Source: Rubrivivax sp. (lineage in GTDB: Bacteria > Pseudomonadota > Gammaproteobacteria > Burkholderiales > Burkholderiaceae_C). Taken from it: a DNA stretch of 40,851 nt. The notes under the pieces are model-generated. The model saw only the letters and a program-made list of their open reading frames with translations. It ran no database searches and was not told where the DNA came from. Numbering within the stretch: position 1 is the first letter of the stretch; each line of letters opens with the position of its first letter. The position numbers and the translations under genes are program-made. The stretch lies in assembly GCA_016790425.1 (NCBI GenBank), contig JAEUPF010000039.1, forward strand, positions 1 to 40,851, in the 5' to 3' direction. Positions 8,121-20,802 of this stretch are shown here, piece by piece.

Positions 8121-9467
8121 TCATCGGGCCACCGCGGCCGCAGGCGCCGCTGCCGCACCCCTCGGCTGGCTGCCCGGATGGAACCCGATCAGCGCCAGCA
8201 TCACGAGGAACCCGATCACATACGCCACGGCGACGAACCAGCCGTGCCGCAACCACTGCCCCACCGAGCGCGCCTGCGGGTACATGTTGGCCAGCGCCAC
8301 GCCGGCCGACGAGCCGAACCAGATCATCGAGCCGCCGAAGCCCACCGCATAGGCCAGGAAGCCCCAGTCGTAGCCGCCTTGCTTGATGGCCAGCGCCGTC
8401 AGCGGGATGTTGTCGAACACCGCCGAGAGGAAGCCGAGCCCGAACGCCGTCTGCCACGAAGCCGCCGGCAGCCGCTCCACCGGCATCATCGAAGCGCACA
8501 ACACGAGGCTGAGCAGGAAGACCGAGCCCTTGAACGCGCCCGGCACGAGGCTCCAGTTCGGCCGCCGCAGGGCCATCGTCAGCACGATCGCCACCCATAC
8601 CGCGGCGCCGAGGAACGGGAAGGCGTCGCTGATCGCGTTGAAGCGCGTGTTGATCGTCACGTTGACGGCGATCGCCAGCAGCAGGATGAAGGCGACGATG
8701 CCCACGCGCACCCAGTCGATGTGCGCGGCGGCGTCGGCGTCCTTGCGGATCGGGCTGTAGGCGTGCTGCTTCATCGCCGCCGGGATGCCGAACACCAGCA
8801 GCGCCACCGCCGCGGCGATGAACGCCTCGAGCACCTCCAGCGGCGAGATGCCGGCGATCCACATCATCGTCGTCGTCGTGTCGCCCACCACGCTGCCGGC
8901 GCCGCCGCCGTTGGAGGCGGCGACGATGGCCGCGAGGTAGCCGATGTGTACGCGGCCGGCGAAGACGGTGTGCGCGATGGCGCCGCCGATCATCGCCGCG
9001 GCGATGTTGTCGAGGAAGCTGGAGAGCACGAACACCAGCGCCAGCAGCACGAAGCCGCCCTTCCAGTCGTCGGGCAGGAAGCGCGGCAGCACGGCCGGCA
9101 CCTCGCTCTTCTCGAACAGGTCGGCCAGCAGCGCGAAGCCCAGCAGCAGCAAGAGCAGGTTCGTGAGGATCACCCACTCGTGCGCGAGGTGGGCGCCGAA
9201 GCCCGCGAACCCGGCGCCGCTCTTGAACGGCGAGGCCACGATCTTGTACAGCGCGATGACGACCGCCCCGCCGAGCGCGATGCGCAGCGTGTAGTGGTGC
9301 AGCAGCGCCACACCGGCCAGCACGCAGGCGAAGAGCACGAACTCCACCGGCACGGCGCCGATCGACGGGCCGCTGAAGGGCGCCTCCGCGGCCGCGGCCT
9401 GCGCCGGGGTGAAGGCGGCGGCCAGCGCCAGCAGGCCGGCAGCACGCCGCATGTCTGTGCCTCGCAT
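8121..9467 (-). CDS. Sodium:proton antiporter / ion transporter (NhaD-ArsB superfamily)
   Basis: A 448-residue inner-membrane protein with about 11-12 hydrophobic helices after a signal-like N-terminus (residues 1-27, ending AQAAAAEA). Two inverted half-repeats each carry a family hallmark: FLDNIAAAMIGGAI followed by ASNGGGAGSVVGDTTTTM in the first half, and FDNIPLTALAIK followed by GGSMIWFGSSAGV in the second. The pairs of DN..P/A and GS..GD motifs are typical of NhaD-type Na+/H+ antiporters and citrate-type ion transporters of the IT superfamily. The true ion is not certain. GGAGA lies 8 bases before the ATG at 9467. It is convergent with tRNA-Arg and divergent from the helicase gene. Confidence 0.82.
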   Translation of the reverse strand: MRGTDMRRAAGLLALAAAFTPAQAAAAEAPFSGPSIGAVPVEFVLFACVLAGVALLHHYTLRIALGGAVVIALYKIVASPFKSGAGFAGFGAHLAHEWVILTNLLLLLLGFALLADLFEKSEVPAVLPRFLPDDWKGGFVLLALVFVLSSFLDNIAAAMIGGAIAHTVFAGRVHIGYLAAIVAASNGGGAGSVVGDTTTTMMWIAGISPLEVLEAFIAAAVALLVFGIPAAMKQHAYSPIRKDADAAAHIDWVRVGIVAFILLLAIAVNVTINTRFNAISDAFPFLGAAVWVAIVLTMALRRPNWSLVPGAFKGSVFLLSLVLCASMMPVERLPAASWQTAFGLGFLSAVFDNIPLTALAIKQGGYDWGFLAYAVGFGGSMIWFGSSAGVALANMYPQARSVGQWLRHGWFVAVAYVIGFLVMLALIGFHPGSQPRGAAAAPAAAVAR

Positions 9468-9547
9468 CGTTGTCGTCTCCTCGCTCCGACGAATTCATTC
9501 TAGGAGCAGCGGCCGGCGCGGGCTGGATGCGCATACAGTTGCGGCCG

Positions 9548-14032
<4,485 letters not shown>

Positions 14033-14040
14033 GCGGCCGC

Positions 14041-14190
14041 GCCTTGGTCGGCCGCCGCCGCGGCAAGATCATCCAGCTCTGCTCGGTGCAACGCGAACCG
14101 GGTGGCCGGACATGTCTCGCGCCACGGCCCGCGCGCTTCGTCAACGGCCCTATCCTCTACGTCGACGGCGGGGTCACCGCCACGCTCTGA
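14041..14190 (+). pseudogene. Remnant of a short-chain dehydrogenase (gluconate 5-dehydrogenase, IdnO-like)
   Basis: One frame reads RGKIIQLCSVQREPGG, then after about 10 residues FVNGPILYVDGGVTATL and a stop at 14190. The first piece matches the central SDR strand (GKIINICS) and the second matches the SDR C-terminus (F.NG..LYVDGG.TA.L). In an intact SDR these pieces lie about 100 residues apart, so the catalytic Tyr-Lys segment has been deleted, as has the whole N-terminal Rossmann half. There is no start codon of its own. It lies 22 bp before an L-idonate dehydrogenase-like gene, the natural operon partner of a gluconate 5-dehydrogenase, which supports decay of an idnO-idnD pair. Confidence 0.75.
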
Positions 14191-14212
14191 AGGTCTGAAG
14201 GCAACGAACCCG

Positions 14213-15253
14213 ATGCAAGCCCTGGTCATCCACGCCGCCGGCGACCTGCGCGTCGAGGCGGTCGAAACGCCGCCGCTCGGCGAGCAACAACTCCTCGTGC
14301 GCGTGCGCTGCGGCGGCATCTGCGGCTCCGACCTGCACTACTACCAGCACGGCGGCTTCGGCACCGTGCGCGTCAAGGAGCCGATGGTGCTGGGCCACGA
14401 GGTGGCCGGCGTCGTCGAGGCGGTGGGTTCGGCGGTGCGCAGCCACGCGCAAGGCGACCGCATCGCCATCAGCCCCAGCCGCCCCTGCGGCGCCTGCCGC
14501 TTCTGCCAGCAAGGCCTGCACAACCACTGTCTGGACATGCGCTACTACGGCAGCGCGATGCGCACGCCGCACGTGCAAGGCGCCTTCCGGCAGCAGATCG
14601 TCGTGGAACCGGCGCAGGCGCATCGCCTGGCCGATTCGGTGAGCGACGCCGAAGGGGCGCTGGCCGAGCCGCTTTCGGTGGCGCTGCACGCGGTGCGCCG
14701 CGCCGGCGACTTGCTCGGCAAGCGAGTCCTCGTCACCGGCTGCGGGCCGATCGGCGCGCTGCTCGTCATCGCCGCGCGCCGCGCCGGCGCCGCGCACATC
14801 GTCGCCACCGACGTGGCCGCCGCGCCGCTGCGCGCGGCCGCGCGGGTGGGCACCGACGAGACGGTCAACGTCGCCGAAGACGCGGCGGGCCTGGCCCGCT
14901 TCAGCGCCGACAAAGGCAGCTTCGACGTGCTCTTCGAAGCCAGCGGCAACGAGCGCGCGCTGCGCGGCGCCTTCGACGCGCTGCGGCCGCGCGGCGTCAT
15001 CGTGCAGGTGGGCATCGCCGGCGGCGGCGACATGACGCTGCCGCTGAACACCCTCGTCGCGAAGGAGTTCGACCTGCGCGGCGCCTTCCGATTCCACGAG
15101 GAGTTCGCCGTCGCCGTCGAGCTGCTCAACAAGGGCCTCGTCGACGTGAAGCCGCTGATCTCGGCGACGCTGCCCTACCGCGACGCCGCGCGCGCCTTCG
15201 CGCTGGCCGCCGACCGCTCGCAGGCGATGAAGGTGGTGCTGGATTTCGAGTAG
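14213..15253 (+). CDS. L-idonate 5-dehydrogenase-like zinc alcohol dehydrogenase
   Basis: A 346-residue medium-chain dehydrogenase. Catalytic zinc ligands are in CGGICGSDLHYYQHG and GHEVAGVV. The structural zinc site is the four-Cys loop CGACRFCQQGLHNHC. The NAD(P) Rossmann motif is VLVTGCGPIGALLVIAA. The opening MQALVIHAAGDLRVE, the LHYYQHGGFGTVRVKEPMVLGHE segment and the overall length fit L-idonate 5-dehydrogenase (E. coli IdnD, 343 residues); sorbitol or xylitol dehydrogenase is the main alternative. Its expected partner, a gluconate 5-dehydrogenase, survives only as a remnant just upstream, so its present physiological role is unclear. Start 14213 has a weak ribosome binding site (GAAGG). 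Confidence 0.85.
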   Translation: MQALVIHAAGDLRVEAVETPPLGEQQLLVRVRCGGICGSDLHYYQHGGFGTVRVKEPMVLGHEVAGVVEAVGSAVRSHAQGDRIAISPSRPCGACRFCQQGLHNHCLDMRYYGSAMRTPHVQGAFRQQIVVEPAQAHRLADSVSDAEGALAEPLSVALHAVRRAGDLLGKRVLVTGCGPIGALLVIAARRAGAAHIVATDVAAAPLRAAARVGTDETVNVAEDAAGLARFSADKGSFDVLFEASGNERALRGAFDALRPRGVIVQVGIAGGGDMTLPLNTLVAKEFDLRGAFRFHEEFAVAVELLNKGLVDVKPLISATLPYRDAARAFALAADRSQAMKVVLDFE

Positions 15254-15388
15254 GGCGCGTAGCCGGCGGCGGCAACTGCGACCGGCCCGCGACGGGCTTG
15301 CGACGGGCTTGCGGCTTCGCTGCTTGCGGCATGCGGCCTGCGGCGTGCGCTCGACTCGCGAGCTCCCCGCTCCAGGCCAGGAGGCCTG

Positions 15389-15465
15389 TGGTCGGGGTGA
15401 GACGATTCGAACGTCCGACCCACTGCTCCCAAAGCAGTTGCGCTACCAGGCTGCGCTACACCCCG
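15389..15465 (-). tRNA. tRNA-Pro (anticodon TGG)
   Basis: On the minus strand a 77-base cloverleaf starts CGGGGTGTAGCGCAG. The anticodon stem ACTGC/GCAGT encloses the loop TTTGGGA with anticodon TGG. The T-arm has GTTCGAATC. The acceptor CACCCCG pairs with CGGGGTG, the discriminator base is A, and CCA is encoded. The surrounding gaps 15254-15388 and 15466-15548 hold only degenerate GCGACGGGCTT-type repeats. Confidence 0.96.
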
Positions 15466-15548
15466 ATGGCGCGGGATTGTAGGTCTGGGCCAGGACGAGG
15501 GGCTTCGCAGTGGGCGCGGGCCGGGCGGGCCGCGCGTGCCGCGCCTGC

Positions 15549-17303
15549 TCAGCCCCCGCGCAGCCGCTTTTCCGCCGCGCTGCGGATGTCGCTCAGGCGC
15601 TGCCGCGTCGTGCTGACGTCGGTGTCGAGCTTCAGGTGCAAGAGCGCCGGGCGGCCGGCCTTGTCCACTGCGGCCATCGCGGCATCGAGCGCCGGCTCGA
15701 ACTGCTCGGTGCGCTCGACCAGCGCGCCGTGCCAGCCGAAGGCGCGCGCCATCGCCGCGAAGTCGGGATTGAAGAGGTCGCTGCCGCTCACGCGCCCGGG
15801 ATACTCGCGTTCCTGGTGCATGCGGATGGTGCCGTAGGTGCCGTTGTCGACGACGATGCTGAGCAACTTCTTGGCGCCGTAGCCGGTGGCGGTGGCCATC
15901 TCCTGGCCCGTCATCAGGCAGTCTCCGTCGCCGGCGATGTTGACGGCCCAGCGCTGCGGCTCGAGCAGCGCTGCCGCCACGGCGCAGGGAAAACCGGCGC
16001 CCATCGCGCCCGAGGTCGGCGCGAGCTGCGTGCGGCCGTGGTGCTGCAGGCCGCGGTAGCGCACGTAGCGGTGCAGCCAACCGCTGTAGTTGCCGGCGCC
16101 GTTGGTCCACACGGTGTCGGCGGGCAGGCGGCGCGCCAGCGTCTTCATCACCACCGCCAGGTCCAGCGGTGCCACGGCGGGCGCCTCCATGTTCGCCTCG
16201 TAATCGGCGTGCGCGGCGGCCGCGTCGGCGCGCCAGGGCCGGTCCGCGGGCGGCTCCAGGCTGGCCAAGGCGAGTGCTGCGCGGTCCATGCTCGCGTGCA
16301 GCAGCACGTCGGCGGCGTAGACGCGGCCGAGTTCCTCGGCACCGGCATGCACGTGGATGAGCTTCTGCCGCGGCCGCGGCGGCGCCAGCAGCGTGTAGCC
16401 GCCGGTGGTCATCTCGCCCAGGCGCACGCCGAGCGCCAGCACGACGTCGGCTTCGCGGATGCGCGCCGCCAGCTTCGGATTGATGCCGATGCCCACGTCG
16501 CCCGCGTACAGCGCGTGTCGGTTGTCGAACGTGTCCTGGAAGCGGAAGGCGTTGCCCACCGGCAGTTCCCACGCCTGGGCGAAGCGCTCGAGGGCCGCGG
16601 CCGCTTCGGCCGTCCAGCCGCCGCCGCCGGCGATGACGAACGGGCGCCTCGCCGCGGCCAGCATCTCGCGCGCACGCGCCAGTGCTGCCGGGTCGGGCCA
16701 GGTGCTCGCTGTTGCAGCGCGCGGCAGCACCGGTGCGGTGGTGAGCGTGGTCAGCATGTCCTCGGGCAGCGCCAGCACCACCGGCCCCGGCCGCCCCTGC
16801 ATGGCGACGTGGAAGGCCCGCGCCACGTACTCGGGCAGCCGCTCGGCGCTGTCGATCTCGGCGGCCCACTTGGCCAGGCCCAGCGTGCCGGGGCCGAACA
16901 TCTGCCGGTAGTCGATCTCCTGGAACGCCTCGCGGTCGCGCTGGTCGCTTGCCACCTGGCCGACGAACAGGATCATCGGCGTGCTGTCCTGGAACGCCGT
17001 GTGCACGCCGATGCTGGCGTTGGTGGCGCCGGGTCCGCGCGTGACGATGCAGATGCCGGGCCGGCCGCTGAGCTTGCCCTGCGCTTCGGCCATGAAGGCG
17101 GCGCCGCCTTCCTGCCGGCAGGCGATGAAGCGGATCCGCCGGCGGTGCTCGTGAAAGCCGTCGAGCACGGCGAGGAAGCTCTCGCCGGGCACGCCGAAGC
17201 AGGTGTCGATGCCCTGCGCGACGAGCGCTTCGACGAGCGCGTGGCCGGCGGGGCGGGCCGGCACGGCGCCGGTGCTGGCGTTGGCGTTGGCGGGATCGGT
17301 CAT
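15549..17303 (-). CDS. Thiamine-diphosphate enzyme, acetolactate-synthase-like
   Basis: A 584-residue three-domain enzyme of the acetolactate synthase/benzoylformate decarboxylase family. The N-terminal pyrimidine-binding domain has GIDTCFGVPGESFLAVLDG and the cofactor-activating Glu in CRQEGGAAFMAEAQGK, followed by VTRGPGATNASIGVHTAFQDS. The C-terminal diphosphate-binding domain has SGAMGAGFPCAVAAAL and the Mg-ThDP motif GDGDCLMTGQEMATATG..VVDNGTYG. No small regulatory subunit gene (ilvN) is nearby and the gene stands alone, so it is more likely a catabolic decarboxylase or ligase than the biosynthetic IlvB. The substrate is not deducible. The start at 17303 lacks a clear Shine-Dalgarno; an in-frame ATG at 17333 is an alternative. 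Confidence 0.87.
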   Translation of the reverse strand: MTDPANANASTGAVPARPAGHALVEALVAQGIDTCFGVPGESFLAVLDGFHEHRRRIRFIACRQEGGAAFMAEAQGKLSGRPGICIVTRGPGATNASIGVHTAFQDSTPMILFVGQVASDQRDREAFQEIDYRQMFGPGTLGLAKWAAEIDSAERLPEYVARAFHVAMQGRPGPVVLALPEDMLTTLTTAPVLPRAATASTWPDPAALARAREMLAAARRPFVIAGGGGWTAEAAAALERFAQAWELPVGNAFRFQDTFDNRHALYAGDVGIGINPKLAARIREADVVLALGVRLGEMTTGGYTLLAPPRPRQKLIHVHAGAEELGRVYAADVLLHASMDRAALALASLEPPADRPWRADAAAAHADYEANMEAPAVAPLDLAVVMKTLARRLPADTVWTNGAGNYSGWLHRYVRYRGLQHHGRTQLAPTSGAMGAGFPCAVAAALLEPQRWAVNIAGDGDCLMTGQEMATATGYGAKKLLSIVVDNGTYGTIRMHQEREYPGRVSGSDLFNPDFAAMARAFGWHGALVERTEQFEPALDAAMAAVDKAGRPALLHLKLDTDVSTTRQRLSDIRSAAEKRLRGG

Positions 17304-17385
17304 GGTGCGAGAACTGTAGCCGCAGCGATTCATGCCGCCGTGCCGGCGCTCCCGCACCGCGGGAGCGCGGTGCAGAAGCCCGCGC

Positions 17386-20300
17386 TCAGGGCCCGTCGCG
17401 GCAGGTGCCGGCAGCGGCCCGCGTGGACTGCCCGGGCGGCAGCAGCGTCTGCCCCAGGCGCCACAACGCACAGGTGGTCAGCGGCATGCCGTACAGGCGC
17501 GGCGAGTCGCCTTCGCCGGGCATCGCGGCGCCGCCCGGCGACCCGGCGGCGAGCACCAGCCAGCCGGCGTATTCGCCGCTCAGCCCCAAGGCCCAGGTCG
17601 GCTCGGCTGCCGCCGTGGTCCCGGCAGCGAGCGGCGGCACGTTGGCGTACGGGCTCACCGCCGCCAGCGGCAGCAGCGGTCGCTTGGCCAGCCGCTCCAG
17701 CGTTCCCGGCAGCGGGCGCGGGTAGGCCCACACACCCAGCTCGTCGCCGCCTTCGGCCTTCTCACCCGGCGCCGATGGCCGCGGCGCGCGGTACACGGCC
17801 AGGCACAGCGCGCCGGCATCGAGCATGCGCATCTGCCACCCGGCCACCGGCGGCAGGCCGCGTGCGAGCGTGTCGCACGGCGTGCCAGCGGCGGCCGGCA
17901 CGGCCGTGCGGAACTGCGGCTCGCGCAGTTCGGTGCGCACGCGGCGGCTCTGCCACGAGACGATTCGCCAGCCCTCGCCGCCCATGTCGAGCACGCGGCC
18001 GGCCGGCGCGCTCCAGGTCCGGGCCACCTGCACCCGGGCCGGCCCGGCCACGCGGCGCAGCCGCTCGATGAGCGCCGGGTCGCCCAGCGTCACCACGGTG
18101 GCGCGCTGGGCGCGCTGCGGCTCGCCCTCGGGACCGATGCGCCAGGTCACCTGCTGCAGCAGCACGCCTTCCTTGCCCTCGGCGAAGCCCTGCGCCGCCA
18201 GCACCACCAGGTGGCGCAGCGAGCTGTCGAACACGGCGTGCGACTCGTTCTCGGTGTCCAGCAGCAGCATCAGCGGCCCTTGCCGGCACAGGCCCTCGGC
18301 GGCGCTCCAGGTGGCGGCGTAGACGGCCACGTGGGCGCCGTCATCGCCGTAGAAGCCGCCTTGCGACGGCGCCGCGACGAACAGCGCGCGCCGCGGCCCC
18401 GGCCGCTCGGGCGCATCGCGCGAAGGCGCGGCAACGACGATGCGCCCGCGCGAAGGCGCAGTGATCTGCGGCACGCTGCACTCGCCTTCGAACGACAGCG
18501 GCGCCGGCTCGGCGACCACGGCCCCGCTGCCGGCGCCCGCGGCAGCCTCCGGCAGCGGCACGGCGAACAGCGGGCTGGTGCCCAGCACCTCGCGCAGCTT
18601 GTCGATCACCACCGGCTCGCTTTGCGACAGCACGCCTTGCAGGAAGTCGCCCTGGCGCCGCACCAGCGCCACTGCGTCCAGCGCCTCGATGAGCCGCGCC
18701 GAGGTGCGCCCGCGCGCCGTGCTGTTGCCCGAACGCGCGCCGTCGATCGCCGCCGCGGCGTCGAGCATCTGCGCCAGCGCCGCCGCCGCCTCGGCGCGCG
18801 TGGCGTAGGCGCGCTGCACCTGCGCCGCCTCGGTGCTGCCGAAGGCGTCGAGCATCGCCTCGGCGCGGCGCATCGTCGGCGCCTCGATGAGCACCGCGAA
18901 CATCGTCGGCAGCGCCAGGCCGAGCGTGATGCTGGCCACCGACAGCAGCAGCACGGGCCACATCCAGCGCTTGACGCGGCGCTTGCGCTCGACGCGCTCG
19001 CTCTCCTCGATGAAGGCGGCCAGCGCGCCGGCCGCCGGCAGCAGCCGCGCGCCCTCGCGATCGAGCGACAGCAGGTGCAGCCAGTCGTCGAACGGCTGCC
19101 TGGCCTCGATGCGCTTGCGCACCGCGCCGGCGCCGACGCGCCTGAGTTCGCCCGAGCCGAGCAGGTCCTCGGCGCTGCGCTCGTGCTCGACCCACGCCGC
19201 GCAGCGCCTGAGCACGGCCACGTACTCCTCGTACTGCAGGCTCTCGGCGTCGATGAGCGCCTTGAAGCGGCGCCAGCCGCGGATGAACGACTCGTGCGAG
19301 ACCTTGATCGTCACGCGGGCCGGGTCTTCCGCATCCCAGAAGAGGTAGTCGACGCTGCCGAGGAAGCCTTCGGCGAGCAGCCGGCGCAACTGCTGCGACC
19401 CCTTGTCGCCTTGCGCAAAGCCCAGCAGCGCCGCCGCCGCCTGCGCCTCGATGCGCTGCTGCGAGTAGTGGCCGGTGTTGGGGTCCTTCAGCGCCAGGCG
19501 GCGGAGCAGCGTGTCGAGCTTGGCCCGGTGCTGCGCGTCGTGTGCGAGGTAGATGCGCTCGGGCCAGTTGTGCACGCTTTCGCGCAGCGTGTTGACGCTG
19601 TCGGCCAGCGCCGAGGCGATGCCCGGCTCGGCGGCGTTGACGGCGCGCGCCAGGTCTGCCTGCGTGATGCGCGCCGGCACCAGCGCGTCCATGTCGTCGT
19701 CGCGTTCCAGCGCCGCCTGCCACAGCCGCGCCAGCATGTGCTGCAACAGCGGCAGGTGGTCGGGGTCGTGCGTGATGGCGGTCGTGTCGCGCAGCAGCCG
19801 CTCGATCACCGCCGGCTCGAACTGCACCTGCGCGGGCAGCTTCGCGCCCACCGGCGTGCCGGCGTGCTGGCGGGCCATCAGGCGCAGGAAGCGCTGCGCC
19901 GGGCCGACCATCGCCTCGCGCAGCTCGCCGGCATCGAGCCGCCGCACGAGGAAGCTGCTCTTGTTGATGGCGTCGGGCAGCTCGAGGAAGGTGGCGCAGT
20001 CGTTCAGGTGCTCGCTGCGCATCGTGATGACGACGTAGCAGCGCGGGTGCGGGCGGAAGAAGTGGTCGAGCAGCCGCTCGACGAGCACCGCCACCTCGTC
20101 GGGCCCGCCGGCGGCGGCCTTGTTGGTGGGATGGAACACCTCCTCGAACTGGTCGATGACGAAGAGCACCCGCGCGTCGCCCGGGTCGGGACCGGGTGGC
20201 ACGTCCAGCTCGCGGCCGTAGGCTTCGAGCAGGCGCGCGAAGCCGCCTTCCTGGCGGAAGACCTCGGCCATCTCGGCGTCGCGCCGGGCGTCGGCGGCGG

Positions 20301-20802
20301 CGCTGCCGCGGCTCTTCAGCAGCTTGCCGAAACGGCGCACCAGGCGCGTCACCGGTGAATGGCGGCGGGCCGCCTGGTCGGCCGGGCTGACGTTGGTGCC
20401 GGGCGTGCACACCATCGGCAGCCACAGGTCGCCGGCGCCGGGGATGCCGTAGCTGCGCAACGCCGGCGTGACGCCGGCGTGGATGAGCGAGCTCTTGCCC
20501 GAGCCGGAGCCGCCGAGCACCGCGACGAACTGCGTCGCGGCCAGCCGCTCGAGGATCTCGCCCACCTGGCGCTGGCGGCCGAAGAGCAGCGCCGCTTCGA
20601 AGTCGAGGAACGGGCGCAGGCCGGGGTACGGCTCGCGCGGCAGGCGCATCACGGTGGCGTCGGCGCGCGCCGGCGCCACCGCGGCGGCCGGGGCTGCCGG
20701 CGCGACCGCCGCGCCGCCGGCCTCCGCGTCGCCCGCCTCCGCGGCAGCCGCTGCGTCCGGCGTGGCCAGCGCCGCCTGCGCGTTCGCCCCGGGCTTGGTC
20801 AC
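17386..20802 (-). CDS. nSTAND-type ATPase with a membrane segment and unknown C-terminal domain
   Basis: 1138 residues from a GTG at 20802. Residues 1-55 are an Ala/Pro-rich linker. Residues 58-510 are the novel-STAND NTPase block: YPGLRPFLDFEAALLFGRQRQV, Walker A GGSGSGKSS (97-105), Walker B VLFVIDQFEEVF (212-223), the MRSEH sensor region (261-265) and the winged-helix end KVSHESFIRGWRRF (500-513). A basic patch (KRRVKRW) leads into one hydrophobic segment at about 614-639. The remaining 500 residues are beta-rich with no WD40 or TPR pattern that I can see, and would be the ligand-sensing part. Family knowledge: STAND proteins stay inactive until a trigger binds, then oligomerise and switch on an effector. 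The GTG overlaps the TIR gene stop (GTGA), so translation is coupled. Confidence 0.85.
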   Translation of the reverse strand: MTKPGANAQAALATPDAAAAAEAGDAEAGGAAVAPAAPAAAVAPARADATVMRLPREPYPGLRPFLDFEAALLFGRQRQVGEILERLAATQFVAVLGGSGSGKSSLIHAGVTPALRSYGIPGAGDLWLPMVCTPGTNVSPADQAARRHSPVTRLVRRFGKLLKSRGSAAADARRDAEMAEVFRQEGGFARLLEAYGRELDVPPGPDPGDARVLFVIDQFEEVFHPTNKAAAGGPDEVAVLVERLLDHFFRPHPRCYVVITMRSEHLNDCATFLELPDAINKSSFLVRRLDAGELREAMVGPAQRFLRLMARQHAGTPVGAKLPAQVQFEPAVIERLLRDTTAITHDPDHLPLLQHMLARLWQAALERDDDMDALVPARITQADLARAVNAAEPGIASALADSVNTLRESVHNWPERIYLAHDAQHRAKLDTLLRRLALKDPNTGHYSQQRIEAQAAAALLGFAQGDKGSQQLRRLLAEGFLGSVDYLFWDAEDPARVTIKVSHESFIRGWRRFKALIDAESLQYEEYVAVLRRCAAWVEHERSAEDLLGSGELRRVGAGAVRKRIEARQPFDDWLHLLSLDREGARLLPAAGALAAFIEESERVERKRRVKRWMWPVLLLSVASITLGLALPTMFAVLIEAPTMRRAEAMLDAFGSTEAAQVQRAYATRAEAAAALAQMLDAAAAIDGARSGNSTARGRTSARLIEALDAVALVRRQGDFLQGVLSQSEPVVIDKLREVLGTSPLFAVPLPEAAAGAGSGAVVAEPAPLSFEGECSVPQITAPSRGRIVVAAPSRDAPERPGPRRALFVAAPSQGGFYGDDGAHVAVYAATWSAAEGLCRQGPLMLLLDTENESHAVFDSSLRHLVVLAAQGFAEGKEGVLLQQVTWRIGPEGEPQRAQRATVVTLGDPALIERLRRVAGPARVQVARTWSAPAGRVLDMGGEGWRIVSWQSRRVRTELREPQFRTAVPAAAGTPCDTLARGLPPVAGWQMRMLDAGALCLAVYRAPRPSAPGEKAEGGDELGVWAYPRPLPGTLERLAKRPLLPLAAVSPYANVPPLAAGTTAAAEPTWALGLSGEYAGWLVLAAGSPGGAAMPGEGDSPRLYGMPLTTCALWRLGQTLLPPGQSTRAAAGTCRDGP

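Noticed and set aside
15254-15388. Short repeats (GCGACGGGCTT, GCGGC..TGC) as a CRISPR-like or iteron array
   Set aside because: The units are short, imperfect and without regular spacers. They look like degenerate GC-rich intergenic sequence.
15549-17303. Biosynthetic acetolactate synthase (ilvB)
   Set aside because: There is no ilvN or ilvC next to it and the gene is alone on its strand, so I kept a general thiamine-diphosphate enzyme call.
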